Source: Billgrantia saliphila
Lineage (GTDB): Bacteria > Pseudomonadota > Gammaproteobacteria > Pseudomonadales > Halomonadaceae
Assembly (NCBI RefSeq): GCF_002930105.1
Contig: NZ_PJRN01000004.1
Coordinates: forward strand, 1 to 64,000
DNA: 64,000 bases
Direction: 5' to 3'
Part shown: piece by piece, positions 38,029-48,756 of the stretch
Layout of the letters: every line of letters starts with the position of its first letter
Numbering within the stretch: position 1 is the stretch's first letter
The notes under the pieces: generated by a model
The model's database searches: none
Told to the model about the DNA's origin: nothing
Seen by the model: only the letters and a program-made list of their open reading frames with translations
Program-made: the position numbers and the translations under genes

Positions 38029-39542
38029 GGCGAGCTCTCCCCGAGCGGTCCCAACACCGCCTCGATATAACGCTCGGGCGCGAGCAGCTCGCCCGCCGAG
38101 GCCTCGGCCAGGGCGTAGAGAGGCTCGGCGTTGAGCCCGATGAACAGCGTACACAGCGCCAGGCCCACCGCCGGCAGCGACATCAACCACAACTCCTGCT
38201 GGCCGACCGCCGGATGGGCATTATCCTCCTCAACGCTGGGCGCCGTCTTCCAGAACACTTCGGACCAGATCTTGACCATCGAGTAGAGCGTGAGCAGCCC
38301 CACCAATAGCGCAATGGCGGTCACTCCGTAGGCCTCGGCCTCGATACCGGCACGGATCACGATGAACTTGGCGAAGAACCCCGACAGCGGCGGCACGCCG
38401 GCCAGCGACAGCGCCGGTATCAGGAACAGCACGGCCAGCCACGGATGGCTGCGGTAGAGCCCTCCCAGGCGCTTCAACTGGTAGCTGCCCTGCAAGCGAT
38501 GGACGATGCCGCTGATCAGGAAGAGATTCGTCTTCACCAGGATATGGTGGACGATGTAGAAGACGCCGCCGATGATGGCCAGCGGCGTGAACAGCGCCAG
38601 CCCCAGGATCATGTAGCCGATCTGGCTGACGATATGAAACGACAGGATGCGCCGGAACTCGTACTGGGCCGCCGCCCCCAGCACCCCCGAGAGCATGGTA
38701 AGCCCCGCGCCCCACAGCAGGATTTCATGGGTGTAGCCCGGACTGTGATGAAAGATCAGCGTGAACACTCTGAACAGGGCGTAAACGCCGACCTTGGTCA
38801 GCAGCCCGGCAAACAGCGCCGACACCGCGACCGGCGGCGTGTGATAGGAGGCCGGCAGCCAGAAGAACAGCGGAAAGGCCGCGGCCTTGATGCCGAAGGC
38901 GACCATGAACATCATCGCCAGGACATCGGCCATACCGCTGTTTTCCAGGCTCGCCAGGCGGCGCGCGATATCGGCCATGTTGAGCGTGCCGACCATGCCG
39001 TAGAGCAGCCCCACGGCCACCAGGAAGATCACCGACGACAGCAGGTTGAGGGTGACGTACTTGATCGCCCCTTCCATCTGCGCCTTCTCGCTACCGAGTA
39101 TCAGCAGCGCGAAGGAAGCGACCAGCATCACCTCGAACCAGACGTAGAGATTGAAGATGTCACCGGTGAGGAAGGCACCGGAGACCCCGGCCAGCAACAG
39201 ATGCATCAGCGGAAAATAGCCGTAGGCCTCGTGGCCGCGGCCGGTGGTGGCCAGGGAGTAGAGCGCCACCGCGAAACCGATGATACCCGTGAGCACCACC
39301 ATGATGGCACCGAGCAGATCGGCTACCAGGCTGATGCCGAAGGGAGCCGGCCAATCGCCTACCTGGAGTACCAGGATCCCCTCACGGCTGACCGACGCCA
39401 GCAGCCAGATGCTGGACGCCAGCAGCAGCGCGGTACCGGCCACCGCGATCATCCGCTGCATCAGGCGTGAGCGCCAGAACACCAGCGATACGGCTCCGGC
39501 GAGCAGCGGGATCAGGATGGGCAACGCGATCTGCGGGTTCAC
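38025..39542 (-). CDS. mrpD: Na+/H+ antiporter subunit MrpD (cluster 1)
   Basis: This 505-residue NuoN-like proton-channel subunit has about 14 membrane segments. The Proton_antipo_M core includes [19 protein letters not shown] with the conserved Glu and [20 protein letters not shown] with the conserved Lys region. The start is a GTG overlapping the mrpC stop by four bases. MrpD is one of the two ion-translocating subunits. Confidence 0.95.
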   Translation of the reverse strand: MNPQIALPILIPLLAGAVSLVFWRSRLMQRMIAVAGTALLLASSIWLLASVSREGILVLQVGDWPAPFGISLVADLLGAIMVVLTGIIGFAVALYSLATTGRGHEAYGYFPLMHLLLAGVSGAFLTGDIFNLYVWFEVMLVASFALLILGSEKAQMEGAIKYVTLNLLSSVIFLVAVGLLYGMVGTLNMADIARRLASLENSGMADVLAMMFMVAFGIKAAAFPLFFWLPASYHTPPVAVSALFAGLLTKVGVYALFRVFTLIFHHSPGYTHEILLWGAGLTMLSGVLGAAAQYEFRRILSFHIVSQIGYMILGLALFTPLAIIGGVFYIVHHILVKTNLFLISGIVHRLQGSYQLKRLGGLYRSHPWLAVLFLIPALSLAGVPPLSGFFAKFIVIRAGIEAEAYGVTAIALLVGLLTLYSMVKIWSEVFWKTAPSVEEDNAHPAVGQQELWLMSLPAVGLALCTLFIGLNAEPLYALAEASAGELLAPERYIEAVLGPLGESSP

Positions 39543-39886
39543 GTATCGGTATCCCTCATCCGGTCGAGGTCGTCGGCGCGCACGATTTCCCAGGCGCGGC
39601 GCACCAGTACGACGGCGAACGACAGCACGCCGAAGGCGATGACAATGGCGGTGAGCACCAGCGCTTGCGGCAGCGGGTCGGCCACGACGCCCTCCGGCGC
39701 GACCATTCCCTGCGGCACCAGCGGCGGCCCCCCGCGAGTCAGACCGGCAGAGACGAAGATCAGCAGATTGGCGGCATTGGAGAGCAGCATCAGGCCGATT
39801 ACCAGCTTGACGATCGAACGCCGCAGCATCATGTAGATGGCCGCGGCAAACAGAATGCCGATGGCAACGGCTAACAAGGGTTCCAT
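39539..39886 (-). CDS. mrpC: Na+/H+ antiporter subunit MrpC (cluster 1)
   Basis: This 115-residue NuoK-like protein has three membrane segments ([60 protein letters not shown]). The [13 protein letters not shown] motif is diagnostic of MrpC. It sits between mrpB and mrpD in the usual order. Confidence 0.94.
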   Translation of the reverse strand: MEPLLAVAIGILFAAAIYMMLRRSIVKLVIGLMLLSNAANLLIFVSAGLTRGGPPLVPQGMVAPEGVVADPLPQALVLTAIVIAFGVLSFAVVLVRRAWEIVRADDLDRMRDTDT

Positions 39887-39901
39887 GGCGCCTCCTCGAC
39901 G

Positions 39902-40333
39902 TCAGGCATCGTTTTCCCTATCGGTTTCCACCAGGGCGGTGATGGCGGTCAGCACGGAGCCAAGTACCACGAGATAGACACCGATATCGAACAGCAACGG
40001 CGTCGAAGCCTTGAAGCCGATCACCGGGACCGTCCACCACTGCGCGGTGAAGAACGGCTCGCCCTGCCACCAGGCCGGCAGGGTCGAGAGCACGCCGAGC
40101 AGTAGCCCGACACCGATCAGGTCGCGCGGCGAGACCTTGAGCATGGCATGCATGGCCCGCCCTCCGTAGGCGAAGAGATAGAGCGCAAAGGCACCCGACG
40201 CCACCAGCCCAGCGATGAAGCCGCCGCCAGGCTCGTCATGGCCGCGCAGCAGCAGGAACAGCGAGAACAGCAGCTGCAGCGGCAGCAGCAGGCGCGCCGC
40301 CACGCTGAGGATCAGAGTGCCCGATCTAACCAT
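39902..40333 (-). CDS. mrpB: Na+/H+ antiporter subunit MrpB (cluster 1)
   Basis: This 143-residue protein has four membrane segments and the MrpB motif [20 protein letters not shown]. It is a free-standing subunit here, whereas in cluster 2 the same domain is fused to MrpA. The ATG at 40333 overlaps the end of mrpA by eight bases; the longer frame to 40456 lies inside mrpA. Confidence 0.92.
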   Translation of the reverse strand: MVRSGTLILSVAARLLLPLQLLFSLFLLLRGHDEPGGGFIAGLVASGAFALYLFAYGGRAMHAMLKVSPRDLIGVGLLLGVLSTLPAWWQGEPFFTAQWWTVPVIGFKASTPLLFDIGVYLVVLGSVLTAITALVETDRENDA

Positions 40334-42653
40334 CGTCACGCTCCTGCGCCGGGGTCCGCCCGGCATCGCTCTCCTCGGCATGGAAGCGCAGCATGGCCAG
40401 TACCCCGACGGCTGCCAGCGCCAGCACGAACATCTCGCCCAGAGTGTCCAGGGCACGGAAGTCCACCAGGATGACGTTGACGATGTTGTGGCCGTGCCCC
40501 TGTGGCTGGCTATTGGCGACCAGGTAGTCGGAGATGCGCGGCAGCCGCTCGCCGGCCAGCACCGAGAGCATCAACAGTGTGACCAGGGTTCCGGACAACC
40601 CCGCCACAACCAGATCGCGGATGCGCTCGGTGGGCGTGGACAAGGTGACGAAACGCGGCAGGCGGAAAAGCACCAGTACCAACAGGATCACCGTCAGGGT
40701 TTCGACCAGCAGCTGGGTGATGGCCAGGTCCGGAGCGCTGAACAGGACGAAGGTCAAGGCGATGGAGAAGCCCATGATGCCCACGGCGGCGACGGCAGCC
40801 AGGCGCGAGCGCATCACGCAGGCAGTCACCGCCCCAGCCACCATCAGGCCGGCGACCATGGCCTCGTGCAGGTAGAGGTCGAGCGGCACCTCGAGACTCG
40901 GCGCGTGGCGGAAGAACAGCGCGTGGCCGACCAGCCCCAGCAATGTCAGCAGCGTCACGATCAGGTAATTGCGCATATGGCCGTTCTGCAGCATGCGGGT
41001 CTGCCATTCGGCACCGGCCACCATCCCCGCCATCAGGGCCTCGTAACCGGCTTCGGGCCCCCGCGCCATGAGCGGCCTGAATCGCGCCAGATGAGCACGC
41101 AGGCGATCCCAGCGGCGCCACACCGCCAGCCCCAGCGCCAAACTCGCCAGCGACAGGACGAGCGGCAGGTTGATACCGTGCCAGAGTGCCAGATGCACCT
41201 CGTGATCGTCGGCGCCGAGCCCGGCTACCGTCACCGCCACCAGCGCGTCGAGCCACCCCGGCGCCAGGCCGAGCAGCAGCGACAACCCAGCCAGCAGGGC
41301 CGGCCCCACTAGCATGCCCGGCGGGGCCTCGTGGGGCGTACGAGGCGTTCGACGAGGAGGGCCGAAGAACGGCCTCAGGGCGACGATGACCGCCACCGCC
41401 AGAGTCAGGAAGGCGGCCACGAACGCCAGCACAACGATCGGCACGCGATAGTGCTCGGCGGCCAGTGCCGACTCCAGCATCAACTCCTTGCCGACGAAGC
41501 CCAGCAGGGGCGGCAGACCGGCCAGCGACAGCGCGGCAATGGCGGCCACCGCAGCGGTGCGTGGCATCACGTGGCGCAACCCGCCCATGTGGGTGACGTC
41601 CTTGGTGCCGGTTTCGTGATCGAGAATGCCGGCCACCATGAACAGTGCTCCCTTGTACAGGGAGTGCGCCAGCAGGAAGGTCACGAACGCAACGAGCGCT
41701 CCCGGGGTGCCGAGCCCCAGCAGCAGGGTCAGAGTCCCCAGCGCCATTACCGTCGAATAGGCCAGCAGCTTCTTGATGTTGGTGTGCTGTATCGCGAGGA
41801 AGGCGCCGGTGGCCATGGTGATGGCGCCCACCAGCGACAGCGTGACCGTCCAGGTCTCGGTGCCGCCGAGGGCCGGATGCAGCCGGGCCAGCAGATAGAC
41901 CCCCGCCTTGACCATGGTCGCCGAATGCAGGTAGGCGGAGACCGGCGTCGGTGCGGCCATGGCGTTGGGCAACCAGAAATGGAACGGGAACTGGGCCGAC
42001 TTGGTAAAGGCACCGATCAGCAGGCAAAGCAGCAGCGGCAGGTAAAGGGCGTGGTCACGCAGCGTATCGCCTCGCTCCATCAGTTCGGCCAGCGACCAGC
42101 TGCCGCCGGCCGCTGCCAGCATGACGAAGCCGGCAAGCAGCGCGAGCCCGCCGCCGGCGGTGACGTAGAGCCCCTGCTGCGCGGCCTTGCGCGCCGACAG
42201 GTCTGCGTGATTGAAACCGATCAACAGAAAGGAGGTGATACTGGTGAGCTCCCAGAACACGAACAGGGTCACCAGGCTGTCGGACAGCACCAGGCCGAGC
42301 ATCGACATCATGAAGGCGACGATCACCACCAGGAAGCGCGACAGGTCGCGGTGACCGCGCAGGTAATCGCCGGTATAAACCAGGACCAGGCTGCCGATCA
42401 CCGTGATCAGCATGGCGAACAGCCAGGCCAGGCCATCGATCAGGAAGCTGAGGGTAATATCGAGCCCCGGCACCCAGCTCCATTCGAGCAGCAGCGCCTC
42501 GCCCGCCGCGATGGTCGGCCACTGCCCGAGCAGCCAGATCGCCATCGAAGCCGGCAGCAGGGCCATCACTTGCGGCGTGCGTGCCCCGAACCAGCGGTGC
42601 AGCAGCGGTGCCATCCCCGCCACCACGAAGCCTCCCAGCACGGCCAGCTGCAT
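40326..42653 (-). CDS. mrpA: Na+/H+ antiporter subunit MrpA (cluster 1, not fused to MrpB)
   Basis: This 775-residue NuoL-like subunit has about 20 membrane segments. The antiporter core contains [17 protein letters not shown] (conserved Glu) and [20 protein letters not shown] (conserved Lys). The C-terminal MrpA-specific region ends with [20 protein letters not shown]. It stops before any MrpB sequence, as in Bacillus-type Mrp. The ATG at 42653 has GGGAGGACG upstream. It exchanges external H+ for cytosolic Na+ or K+ and is central to halophile and alkaline pH tolerance. Confidence 0.95.
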   Translation of the reverse strand: MQLAVLGGFVVAGMAPLLHRWFGARTPQVMALLPASMAIWLLGQWPTIAAGEALLLEWSWVPGLDITLSFLIDGLAWLFAMLITVIGSLVLVYTGDYLRGHRDLSRFLVVIVAFMMSMLGLVLSDSLVTLFVFWELTSITSFLLIGFNHADLSARKAAQQGLYVTAGGGLALLAGFVMLAAAGGSWSLAELMERGDTLRDHALYLPLLLCLLIGAFTKSAQFPFHFWLPNAMAAPTPVSAYLHSATMVKAGVYLLARLHPALGGTETWTVTLSLVGAITMATGAFLAIQHTNIKKLLAYSTVMALGTLTLLLGLGTPGALVAFVTFLLAHSLYKGALFMVAGILDHETGTKDVTHMGGLRHVMPRTAAVAAIAALSLAGLPPLLGFVGKELMLESALAAEHYRVPIVVLAFVAAFLTLAVAVIVALRPFFGPPRRTPRTPHEAPPGMLVGPALLAGLSLLLGLAPGWLDALVAVTVAGLGADDHEVHLALWHGINLPLVLSLASLALGLAVWRRWDRLRAHLARFRPLMARGPEAGYEALMAGMVAGAEWQTRMLQNGHMRNYLIVTLLTLLGLVGHALFFRHAPSLEVPLDLYLHEAMVAGLMVAGAVTACVMRSRLAAVAAVGIMGFSIALTFVLFSAPDLAITQLLVETLTVILLVLVLFRLPRFVTLSTPTERIRDLVVAGLSGTLVTLLMLSVLAGERLPRISDYLVANSQPQGHGHNIVNVILVDFRALDTLGEMFVLALAAVGVLAMLRFHAEESDAGRTPAQERDDG

Positions 42654-42722
42654 ACGGCGTCCTCCCCAGTCGTAGTCGGAGCCACGCCGAAGCATCGCTC
42701 CCACCGGTTCGTCGCAACCCAC

Positions 42723-42750
42723 TTTATAGAGACAAGGTATTGAATGGCAA
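42723..42750 (-). promoter_or_regulatory. Sigma-70 promoter for Mrp cluster 1
   Basis: On the minus strand TTGCCA, a 16-bp spacer and TATAAA lie about 70 bp upstream of mrpA in cluster 1. It is 26 bp from the opposing cluster 2 promoter. Confidence 0.6.
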
Positions 42751-42776
42751 GGAACCGCGGATGCGCTCGCTTTGCG

Positions 42777-42804
42777 TTGACGTGCCAGGAGACGGCATTA
42801 TAGA
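42777..42804 (+). promoter_or_regulatory. Sigma-70 promoter for Mrp cluster 2
   Basis: On the plus strand TTGACG, a 16-bp spacer and TATAGA lie about 107 bp upstream of mrpAB. Together with the minus-strand promoter it forms a compact divergent pair, so one regulator could control both operons. Confidence 0.6.
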
Positions 42805-42910
42805 AGCGGTGCGGCCCAGGGACGGGAAACAAACGCTTGATGCTTGCGTCGTCCTGTCCCGTAGGCAAACTATGCCCCTCCCCTCACGGACCCCGCAGGA
42901 TGAGCGAACG

Positions 42911-45739
42911 ATGACACTGTTGTGGATACCCCTGCTACCGCTGCTGGGCATGCTGGTGCCCATGCTCAGCGCGCACCGTGGCCGACGCTTCTGTAGCCTG
43001 GCCACTGCCGTGCCACCGGCCCTCGCCCTCATCCTGACCCTGGCCCTGTGGCCGGCGCTGGCGGCTGACGAGGCACTACGTTTCTCCCTGGAGTGGCTGC
43101 CCGCCCTGGGCCTGGAACTCGCGTTTCGGCTGGACGGCCTGTCGCTGCTGTTCAATCTGCTGATCCTTGGCATCGGCCTGCTGATCCTGCTCTATGCGCA
43201 TTACTATCTCTCGCCGACGGAACCCTTCGGTCGCTTCTATGCTTATCTGATCCTGTTCATGGCCTCCATGGTCGGCATCGTCATGGCGGACAATCTGATC
43301 CTGCTGTGGCTCTACTGGGAACTGACCAGCATCTCCTCCTTCCTGCTGATCGGCTTCTGGTCCCACCAGAGCGATGCACGCAAGGGGGCTCGGATGGCCC
43401 TGGCCGTGACCGGTGCCGGCGGCCTCGCCCTGCTTGCCGGCCTGCTGCTGCTTGGCGACATGGTGGGCAGCCACTCCATGGATCAGGTACTCGCGAGTGG
43501 CGATCTCGTCGTTGCCGACCCGCGCTATCCGCTGATGCTCGTCCTCGTACTGCTGGGCGCCTTCACCAAGTCGGCCCAGTTTCCGTTCCAGTTCTGGCTA
43601 CCGCACGCCATGGCCGCGCCGACGCCGGTCTCCGCCTACCTGCATTCGGCGACCATGGTTAAGGCGGGCATCTTCCTGATGGCGCGACTGCACCCGGCCA
43701 TTGCCGACAGCGCGCTGTGGTCGGTGACGGTATCGCTGGTGGGCGCGGCCACGCTGCTGTACGGCGCCTGGTTCGCACTGCTCAAGACCGACCTGAAAGG
43801 CATCCTCGCGTTTTCTACCGTGAGTCATCTGGGGCTGATCACGCTGCTGCTGGGTATCGGCAGCCCCATGGCCGTGCTCGCCGCGCTCTTTCATATCATC
43901 AACCACGCCACCTTCAAGGCGGCACTGTTCATGAGCGCGGGTATCGTCGACCACGAAACCGGCACCCGAGAGCTCGGGCGCCTGGGCGGACTGCGCCGCG
44001 CCATGCCGGTCACCGCCGTGCTGACTACCCTGGCCGCAGCCGCCATGGCCGGCGTGCCGCTACTCAACGGCTTCATTTCCAAGGAGATGTTCTTTACCGA
44101 GACCCTGGCCACTCCGGTGCTGGGCGGGCTGAGCTGGCTGCTGCCGGCCCTGGCCACCCTGGGGGGCGTGCTCTCCGTCGCCTACTCTCTGCGCCTGGCG
44201 CATGCGGTCTTCTTCAAGCCCGCCCAGGAAGCGCCGCCGAAGCCTCCCCATGAGCCCCCGCGCCTGATGCGCGCGCCCGTGGAACTGCTGGTGACGCTGT
44301 GTGTGGCGGTGGGGGTCGCGCCGGTGCTGGCCGAGGGCGTGCTCGCGCCCGCCACCCGCGCCGTGCTGGACGAGCCGCTGGTTTTCCACCTGGCGATATG
44401 GCACGGCGTCAATCTGCCGCTCTTCATGAGCCTGATCGCGCTGATCGCCGGCGCGGGCCTCTACTGGCGCCACGCCGACCTGCAACGCTTCGCCCGCAGC
44501 TTCCATCCGGTCGATGCGCGACTGGTCTTCGAATCCGCCATGCAGCGCCTGGGCAACGCCGCCGAAGCCGGCCTGGCCTGGTTCGATGGTGGCTCGCTGC
44601 AGCGCTACATGACTTGGCTGCTGTTCGCTACCCTGATCGCCGGTGCGCTGGGACTCACCGTCATGAGCGGCCTGACCGGCGCGAAAGGCAACCAACCCCT
44701 AGACGGCATCCTGCTGCTGGGTGCCGGCCTGCTGCTCTTCGGCGGCATCGGCACCGCGATCACGCATCGCTATCGCCTGGTCTCGCTGCTGCTGCTGTCG
44801 GTCGTGGGACTGGTGGTGTCGCTGACCTTCGCGCGTTTTTCCGCCCCCGACCTGGCCCTGACCCAGCTTTCGGTGGAAGTGGTGACCATGATCCTGCTGA
44901 TGCTGGCGCTGTTCTTCCTGCCGCAGAAAACGCCGCCGGAATCCTCGCGCCGCCGTAGCCTGCGCGATATCGTCCTGGCCGGCTCCCTCGGCCTGGTGGT
45001 GGCGAGCCTCAACTATGCCGTACTGACCCGGGACAACGCGCCGATCTCGGGTTTCTTCCTCGAGAACAGCGTGCCCGGCGGCGGCGGCCACAACGTGGTC
45101 AACGTCATCCTGGTCGACTTCCGCGGCTTCGACACCCTGGGCGAGATCACCGTGCTGGCCCTGGCCGGCCTGGCCATCTTCAAGCTGCTCAATCGACTGC
45201 GGCTGTACATGCCGCACAGCGACGGCGAGGGGCGCGTGTGGTCGCCGGACCGCTATCCGTCGATCCTCACCTCGATCTCCATGGCGCTGCTTCCCCTGGC
45301 CCTGCTGGTGTCCGCCTTCATCTTCCTGCGCGGCCACAACCTGCCCGGCGGCGGCTTCATCGCCGGTCTGATCACCGCTGTGGCGCTGATCCTGCTCTAC
45401 ATGGCGCGCGGTGTGGAATGGGCACAGCAGCGACTCGACTTTCCCTATCAGCCGGTGGCCATCGCCGGGGTCGGCATCGCCACGCTGACCGGCCTCGGCA
45501 GTTGGCTGTTCGGCTATCCTTTCCTGACCTCGGCCTTCGGTCACTTTCACCTGCCGCTGGTGGGCGATTTCGAGCTGGCGACCGCGCTGCTCTTCGACCT
45601 CGGCGTCTACCTCGCCGTGGTGGGCGCCACCCTGATGATCCTGGCCAACCTGGGCAAGGTCACCACACCCCATCGGCCGGCCAAGGAGCCCGTCGAAAGC
45701 GTCGACACCACCACGCGCCCCAGCAAGGAGACATCCTGA
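42911..45739 (+). CDS. mrpAB: Na+(K+)/H+ antiporter subunit MrpAB fusion (PhaAB type, cluster 2)
   Basis: This 942-residue protein joins a complete MrpA (residues 1 to about 770) to an MrpB domain (about 785-920). The MrpA part has [40 protein letters not shown] and [19 protein letters not shown]; the MrpB part has [20 protein letters not shown]. Such fusions define the Pha-type Mrp of rhizobia and many proteobacteria. The ATG at 42911 gives [17 protein letters not shown] with AGGA upstream; an upstream in-frame ATG at 42872 is possible. It is divergent from cluster 1. Confidence 0.95.
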   Translation: MTLLWIPLLPLLGMLVPMLSAHRGRRFCSLATAVPPALALILTLALWPALAADEALRFSLEWLPALGLELAFRLDGLSLLFNLLILGIGLLILLYAHYYLSPTEPFGRFYAYLILFMASMVGIVMADNLILLWLYWELTSISSFLLIGFWSHQSDARKGARMALAVTGAGGLALLAGLLLLGDMVGSHSMDQVLASGDLVVADPRYPLMLVLVLLGAFTKSAQFPFQFWLPHAMAAPTPVSAYLHSATMVKAGIFLMARLHPAIADSALWSVTVSLVGAATLLYGAWFALLKTDLKGILAFSTVSHLGLITLLLGIGSPMAVLAALFHIINHATFKAALFMSAGIVDHETGTRELGRLGGLRRAMPVTAVLTTLAAAAMAGVPLLNGFISKEMFFTETLATPVLGGLSWLLPALATLGGVLSVAYSLRLAHAVFFKPAQEAPPKPPHEPPRLMRAPVELLVTLCVAVGVAPVLAEGVLAPATRAVLDEPLVFHLAIWHGVNLPLFMSLIALIAGAGLYWRHADLQRFARSFHPVDARLVFESAMQRLGNAAEAGLAWFDGGSLQRYMTWLLFATLIAGALGLTVMSGLTGAKGNQPLDGILLLGAGLLLFGGIGTAITHRYRLVSLLLLSVVGLVVSLTFARFSAPDLALTQLSVEVVTMILLMLALFFLPQKTPPESSRRRSLRDIVLAGSLGLVVASLNYAVLTRDNAPISGFFLENSVPGGGGHNVVNVILVDFRGFDTLGEITVLALAGLAIFKLLNRLRLYMPHSDGEGRVWSPDRYPSILTSISMALLPLALLVSAFIFLRGHNLPGGGFIAGLITAVALILLYMARGVEWAQQRLDFPYQPVAIAGVGIATLTGLGSWLFGYPFLTSAFGHFHLPLVGDFELATALLFDLGVYLAVVGATLMILANLGKVTTPHRPAKEPVESVDTTTRPSKETS

Positions 45740-46080
45740 TGGAAAGCCTCTACGCCATCACCACCGGCGTGTTGACCGCCTGCGGGCTCTACCTGACCCT
45801 GCGCGGGCGCACCTTCCCGGTCGTCGTCGGCCTGACCCTGCTCTCCTATGCCGTAAACCTCTTCCTGTTCTCCATGGGCGGGCTCACCACCGACGGCGCG
45901 GCCATCGTCGACGGCGGCGGCCCCTATGCCGATCCGTTGCCGCAGGCGCTGGTGCTCACCGCCATCGTCATCGGTTTCGCCATGACCGCCTTCGTGGTGA
46001 TCCTGGCGATGCGCGCACGCAGCGAGGTCGGCAACGACCACGTCGATGGTCGCTCGCACGATGACGAGGAGCGCAACTGA
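45739..46080 (+). CDS. mrpC: Na+/H+ antiporter subunit MrpC (cluster 2)
   Basis: This 113-residue NuoK-like protein has three membrane segments and the diagnostic [20 protein letters not shown], with a hydrophilic acidic tail. The ATG overlaps the mrpAB stop by one base and AAGGAG lies before it. Its stop overlaps the mrpD start by one base. Confidence 0.94.
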   Translation: MESLYAITTGVLTACGLYLTLRGRTFPVVVGLTLLSYAVNLFLFSMGGLTTDGAAIVDGGGPYADPLPQALVLTAIVIGFAMTAFVVILAMRARSEVGNDHVDGRSHDDEERN

Positions 46081-47585
46081 TGCCGCATCTCATCGTTCTG
46101 CCTATCGTGCTGCCCCTGGTGGCCGGAATCCTGCTGCTGTACCGCCGCCAGGGCGGCACTCGCTTGAAGCGCCTTATCGGTGTGGGCAGCACCGCCCTGC
46201 TGGTGGCGGTCGGCATCGCCCTTGTCAGTCGGGCCGGAGGTGGCGAGGTGACCTACTACGCCCTGGGCGACTGGCAGCCCCCCTTCGGCATCGTGCTGGT
46301 ACTCGACCGCCTGTCGGCCCTGATGGTACTGCTCACCGCCGTGCTGGCGCTGGGCGCCGTGGTCTTCGCCTGCGACGGCGACGACGAGCGCGGCAGCAAC
46401 TTTCATGGTCTGTTCCAGTGGCAGCTGATGGGCATCAACGGGGCTTTCCTGACCGGCGACCTGTTCAACCTCTTCGTCTTCTTCGAGGTTCTGCTGCTGG
46501 CCTCCTATGCCCTGCTGTTGCACGGCGGCGGCAAGGCACGCATCCAGGCCGGGGTGCATTATGTCGTGCTCAACCTGGCCGGCTCCGCCCTGTTCCTGAT
46601 CGCCGTGGGTGTTCTCTACGGCGCTACCGGCACCCTGAACATGGCCGACATGGCCGCGCGCCTCGCCGAACTGCCCGCCGAACGCGAAGGACTGGTGGTG
46701 GCCGGCGGGCTGATGCTGCTGGTGGTGTTCGGGCTCAAGGCCGCCATGCTGCCGCTCTACTTCTGGCTGCCGCGCACCTATGCAGCGGCACCGGCCCCCG
46801 TGGCGGCGCTGTTCGCCATCATGACCAAGGTGGGCGTATACGCCATCCTGCGCGTCTATTCGCTGATCTTCGGCGAAGCCGCGGGGCCGCTGGCCAACCT
46901 GGAGCAGGCCTGGGTCTGGTGGCTGGCGCTGGCGACCCTGATTGCGGCCGGTGTCGGCGTGCTGGCGGCACGCGACCTGCGCTTGCTGGTGGCTTACCTG
47001 GTGCTGGTCTCGGTGGGCACCCTGCTCGCCGGCATCGGCATGGGCTCGCCAAGGGCCGTCTCCGCCCTGCTCTACTATCTGATCCATACCACCCTGATCA
47101 CCGGCGGACTGTTCCTGCTCGCCGAGTTGATCGGCGAACAGCGCGGCAAGGCCGGCACCCGCCTGGTTCGGGGCCGCCCGTTGCAGCACGGCGGCTGGCT
47201 CGCAGCCCTGTTCTTCCTCGGCGCTGTGTCGGTGGCCGGCCTGCCGCCGCTTTCCGGCGCGATCGGCAAGGCGCTGCTGCTCGCCGCCGCCGAAGGCAAC
47301 CAGCAACCCTGGCTGTGGCCGACCCTGCTGCTGACTGGGCTGTGCTCGCTGATCGCGCTCTCCCGCGCCGGCTCCACCCTGTTCTGGCGCAGTCAGGGCG
47401 AGCCTGCCGGAGAAACGCTGTCGTGGCGCAAGTGGTTCGGCGTGACCTGGCTGCTAGCCGCCTCGCCGCTGCTGGTGGTGCTCGCCGGACCGGTGAGCGA
47501 TTACACGAACGCCACCGCCGAGCAGTTGGCCGATCCACGGCTGATGATCGATGCTCTGCTGCCCACCGCCGGAGGTACCCGATGA
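46080..47585 (+). CDS. mrpD: Na+/H+ antiporter subunit MrpD (cluster 2)
   Basis: This 501-residue NuoN-like subunit has about 14 membrane segments, LFVFFEVLLLASYALLLHG with the conserved Glu, and LKAAMLPLYFWLPRTYAAAP. It differs clearly from cluster 1 MrpD, so the two operons are not a recent duplication. It is translationally coupled on both sides. Confidence 0.95.
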   Translation: MPHLIVLPIVLPLVAGILLLYRRQGGTRLKRLIGVGSTALLVAVGIALVSRAGGGEVTYYALGDWQPPFGIVLVLDRLSALMVLLTAVLALGAVVFACDGDDERGSNFHGLFQWQLMGINGAFLTGDLFNLFVFFEVLLLASYALLLHGGGKARIQAGVHYVVLNLAGSALFLIAVGVLYGATGTLNMADMAARLAELPAEREGLVVAGGLMLLVVFGLKAAMLPLYFWLPRTYAAAPAPVAALFAIMTKVGVYAILRVYSLIFGEAAGPLANLEQAWVWWLALATLIAAGVGVLAARDLRLLVAYLVLVSVGTLLAGIGMGSPRAVSALLYYLIHTTLITGGLFLLAELIGEQRGKAGTRLVRGRPLQHGGWLAALFFLGAVSVAGLPPLSGAIGKALLLAAAEGNQQPWLWPTLLLTGLCSLIALSRAGSTLFWRSQGEPAGETLSWRKWFGVTWLLAASPLLVVLAGPVSDYTNATAEQLADPRLMIDALLPTAGGTR

Positions 47586-48079
47586 TCAAGATACGCCCCT
47601 GGCTGCCGACGCCGCTGATGTCGATCCTGCTGCTGGTGGTCTGGCTGCTGCTGGTGCGCAGCCTGGCCTTCGGCCACCTGCTGCTGGGCGGTTTCCTGGC
47701 GGTGACGATTCCGCTGGCGACCCATCGCTTCTGGGACGCCCAGCCGCGTATCGCCAAGCCCTGGCTATTGCTGCGTTTCGTCTTTCGCGTGCTGGGCGAC
47801 ATCCTGATCGCCAACATCGAAGTCGCCTGGCTGATCATCAACCCGCGCCGTCGCATGCACCCTCACTTCGTGGAATACCCGCTGATGCTAAAGGAACGCT
47901 TCACCATCACGCTGCTGGCCAACACCATCAGCCTGACGCCGGGGACCGTATCGGCCAACCTGCGCATGGACGGCAAGACCCTGCTGATCCATGCCCTGAA
48001 TGCGCAGGATGAAGCGGCATTGATCGCGCATATCCGCGAGCGTTACGAGCAGCCGCTGAAGGAGATCTACGAATGCTAG
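47582..48079 (+). CDS. mrpE: Na+/H+ antiporter subunit MrpE (cluster 2)
   Basis: This 165-residue protein has the C-terminal signature TITLLANTISLTPGTVSANL. The ATG at 47582 overlaps the mrpD stop as ATGA and has GGAGG upstream. The same frame stays open far upstream, but that part is antisense-like sequence within mrpD. Confidence 0.93.
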   Translation: MIKIRPWLPTPLMSILLLVVWLLLVRSLAFGHLLLGGFLAVTIPLATHRFWDAQPRIAKPWLLLRFVFRVLGDILIANIEVAWLIINPRRRMHPHFVEYPLMLKERFTITLLANTISLTPGTVSANLRMDGKTLLIHALNAQDEAALIAHIRERYEQPLKEIYEC

Positions 48080-48342
48080 ACATCGCACTGATGATCAGCC
48101 TGACACTGGTGGTCCTCGCCCTGCTGCTGAACGTCTATCGCCTCGCCGTGGGGCCGGACATGCCCGACCGCATCCTGGCGCTGGACACCATGTACATCAA
48201 TTCCATCGCGCTGATCGTGTTGATGGGACTGTGGCTCAATACCAAGACCTATTTCGAGTCGGCGCTGTTGATCGCCATGCTCGGTTTCATCAGCACCGTG
48301 GCGGTTTGCAAGTACCTGCTGCGCGGCGACATCATCGAATAG
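48073..48342 (+). CDS. mrpF: Na+/H+ antiporter subunit MrpF (cluster 2)
   Basis: This 89-residue protein has three membrane segments and the RLAVGPDMPDRILALDTMYI motif. It overlaps mrpE by seven bases, with AAGGAG upstream. It is the same length as cluster 1 MrpF. Confidence 0.93.
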   Translation: MLDIALMISLTLVVLALLLNVYRLAVGPDMPDRILALDTMYINSIALIVLMGLWLNTKTYFESALLIAMLGFISTVAVCKYLLRGDIIE

Positions 48343-48350
48343 GAGGCCTT

Positions 48351-48743
48351 ATGACCCTTTACGTGATTCTCGAGGGCGTGATCGCCTTCTTCCTTGTCGC
48401 CGGCGGCGTCTTCGCCTTCATTGGCTCGCTGGGCATGGCCCACCTGCCCGATTTCTACATGCGTCTGCATGGCCCCACCAAGGCCACCACCCTGGGAATC
48501 GGCTGCATGTTGATCGCTTCGATGCTCTACTTCTGGGTCACCCAGGGCAAGCCCGACATTCAGGAGATGCTGATCACGTTGTTTCTGTTCATCACCGCTC
48601 CGGTGAGCGCTCACCTGATGGCAAAGACCGGGCTGCACATGCAGCTCAAGCACATCGACGAAACCGGCGGACGCCCACCCGAGCTACGCCCGGAGGAGAT
48701 CGGCGAGAAGCCCGTCCCCCATCCCGACCGCGGCCACGGCTGA
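48351..48743 (+). CDS. mrpG: Na+/H+ antiporter subunit MrpG (cluster 2)
   Basis: This 130-residue protein has three membrane segments with HLPDFYMRLHGPTKATTLGI and FITAPVSAHLMAKTG, and a charged tail. A near-perfect AGGAGG precedes the ATG at 48351. It is the last gene of cluster 2 and is convergent with hemH, 13 bp away. Confidence 0.93.
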   Translation: MTLYVILEGVIAFFLVAGGVFAFIGSLGMAHLPDFYMRLHGPTKATTLGIGCMLIASMLYFWVTQGKPDIQEMLITLFLFITAPVSAHLMAKTGLHMQLKHIDETGGRPPELRPEEIGEKPVPHPDRGHG

Positions 48744-48756
48744 GCGAGGCGGCCGG

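Noticed and set aside
41331..42743. A 470-codon open frame opposite mrpA
   Set aside because: The product is Gln/His/Arg-rich, the usual antisense shadow of a membrane protein gene; mrpA is well supported.
46046..47581. The long upstream part of the mrpE frame, which would make a 677-residue protein
   Set aside because: It overlaps mrpD in another frame and is Arg/Ala-rich. The mrpE start at 47582 has a ribosome site and the usual ATGA overlap.
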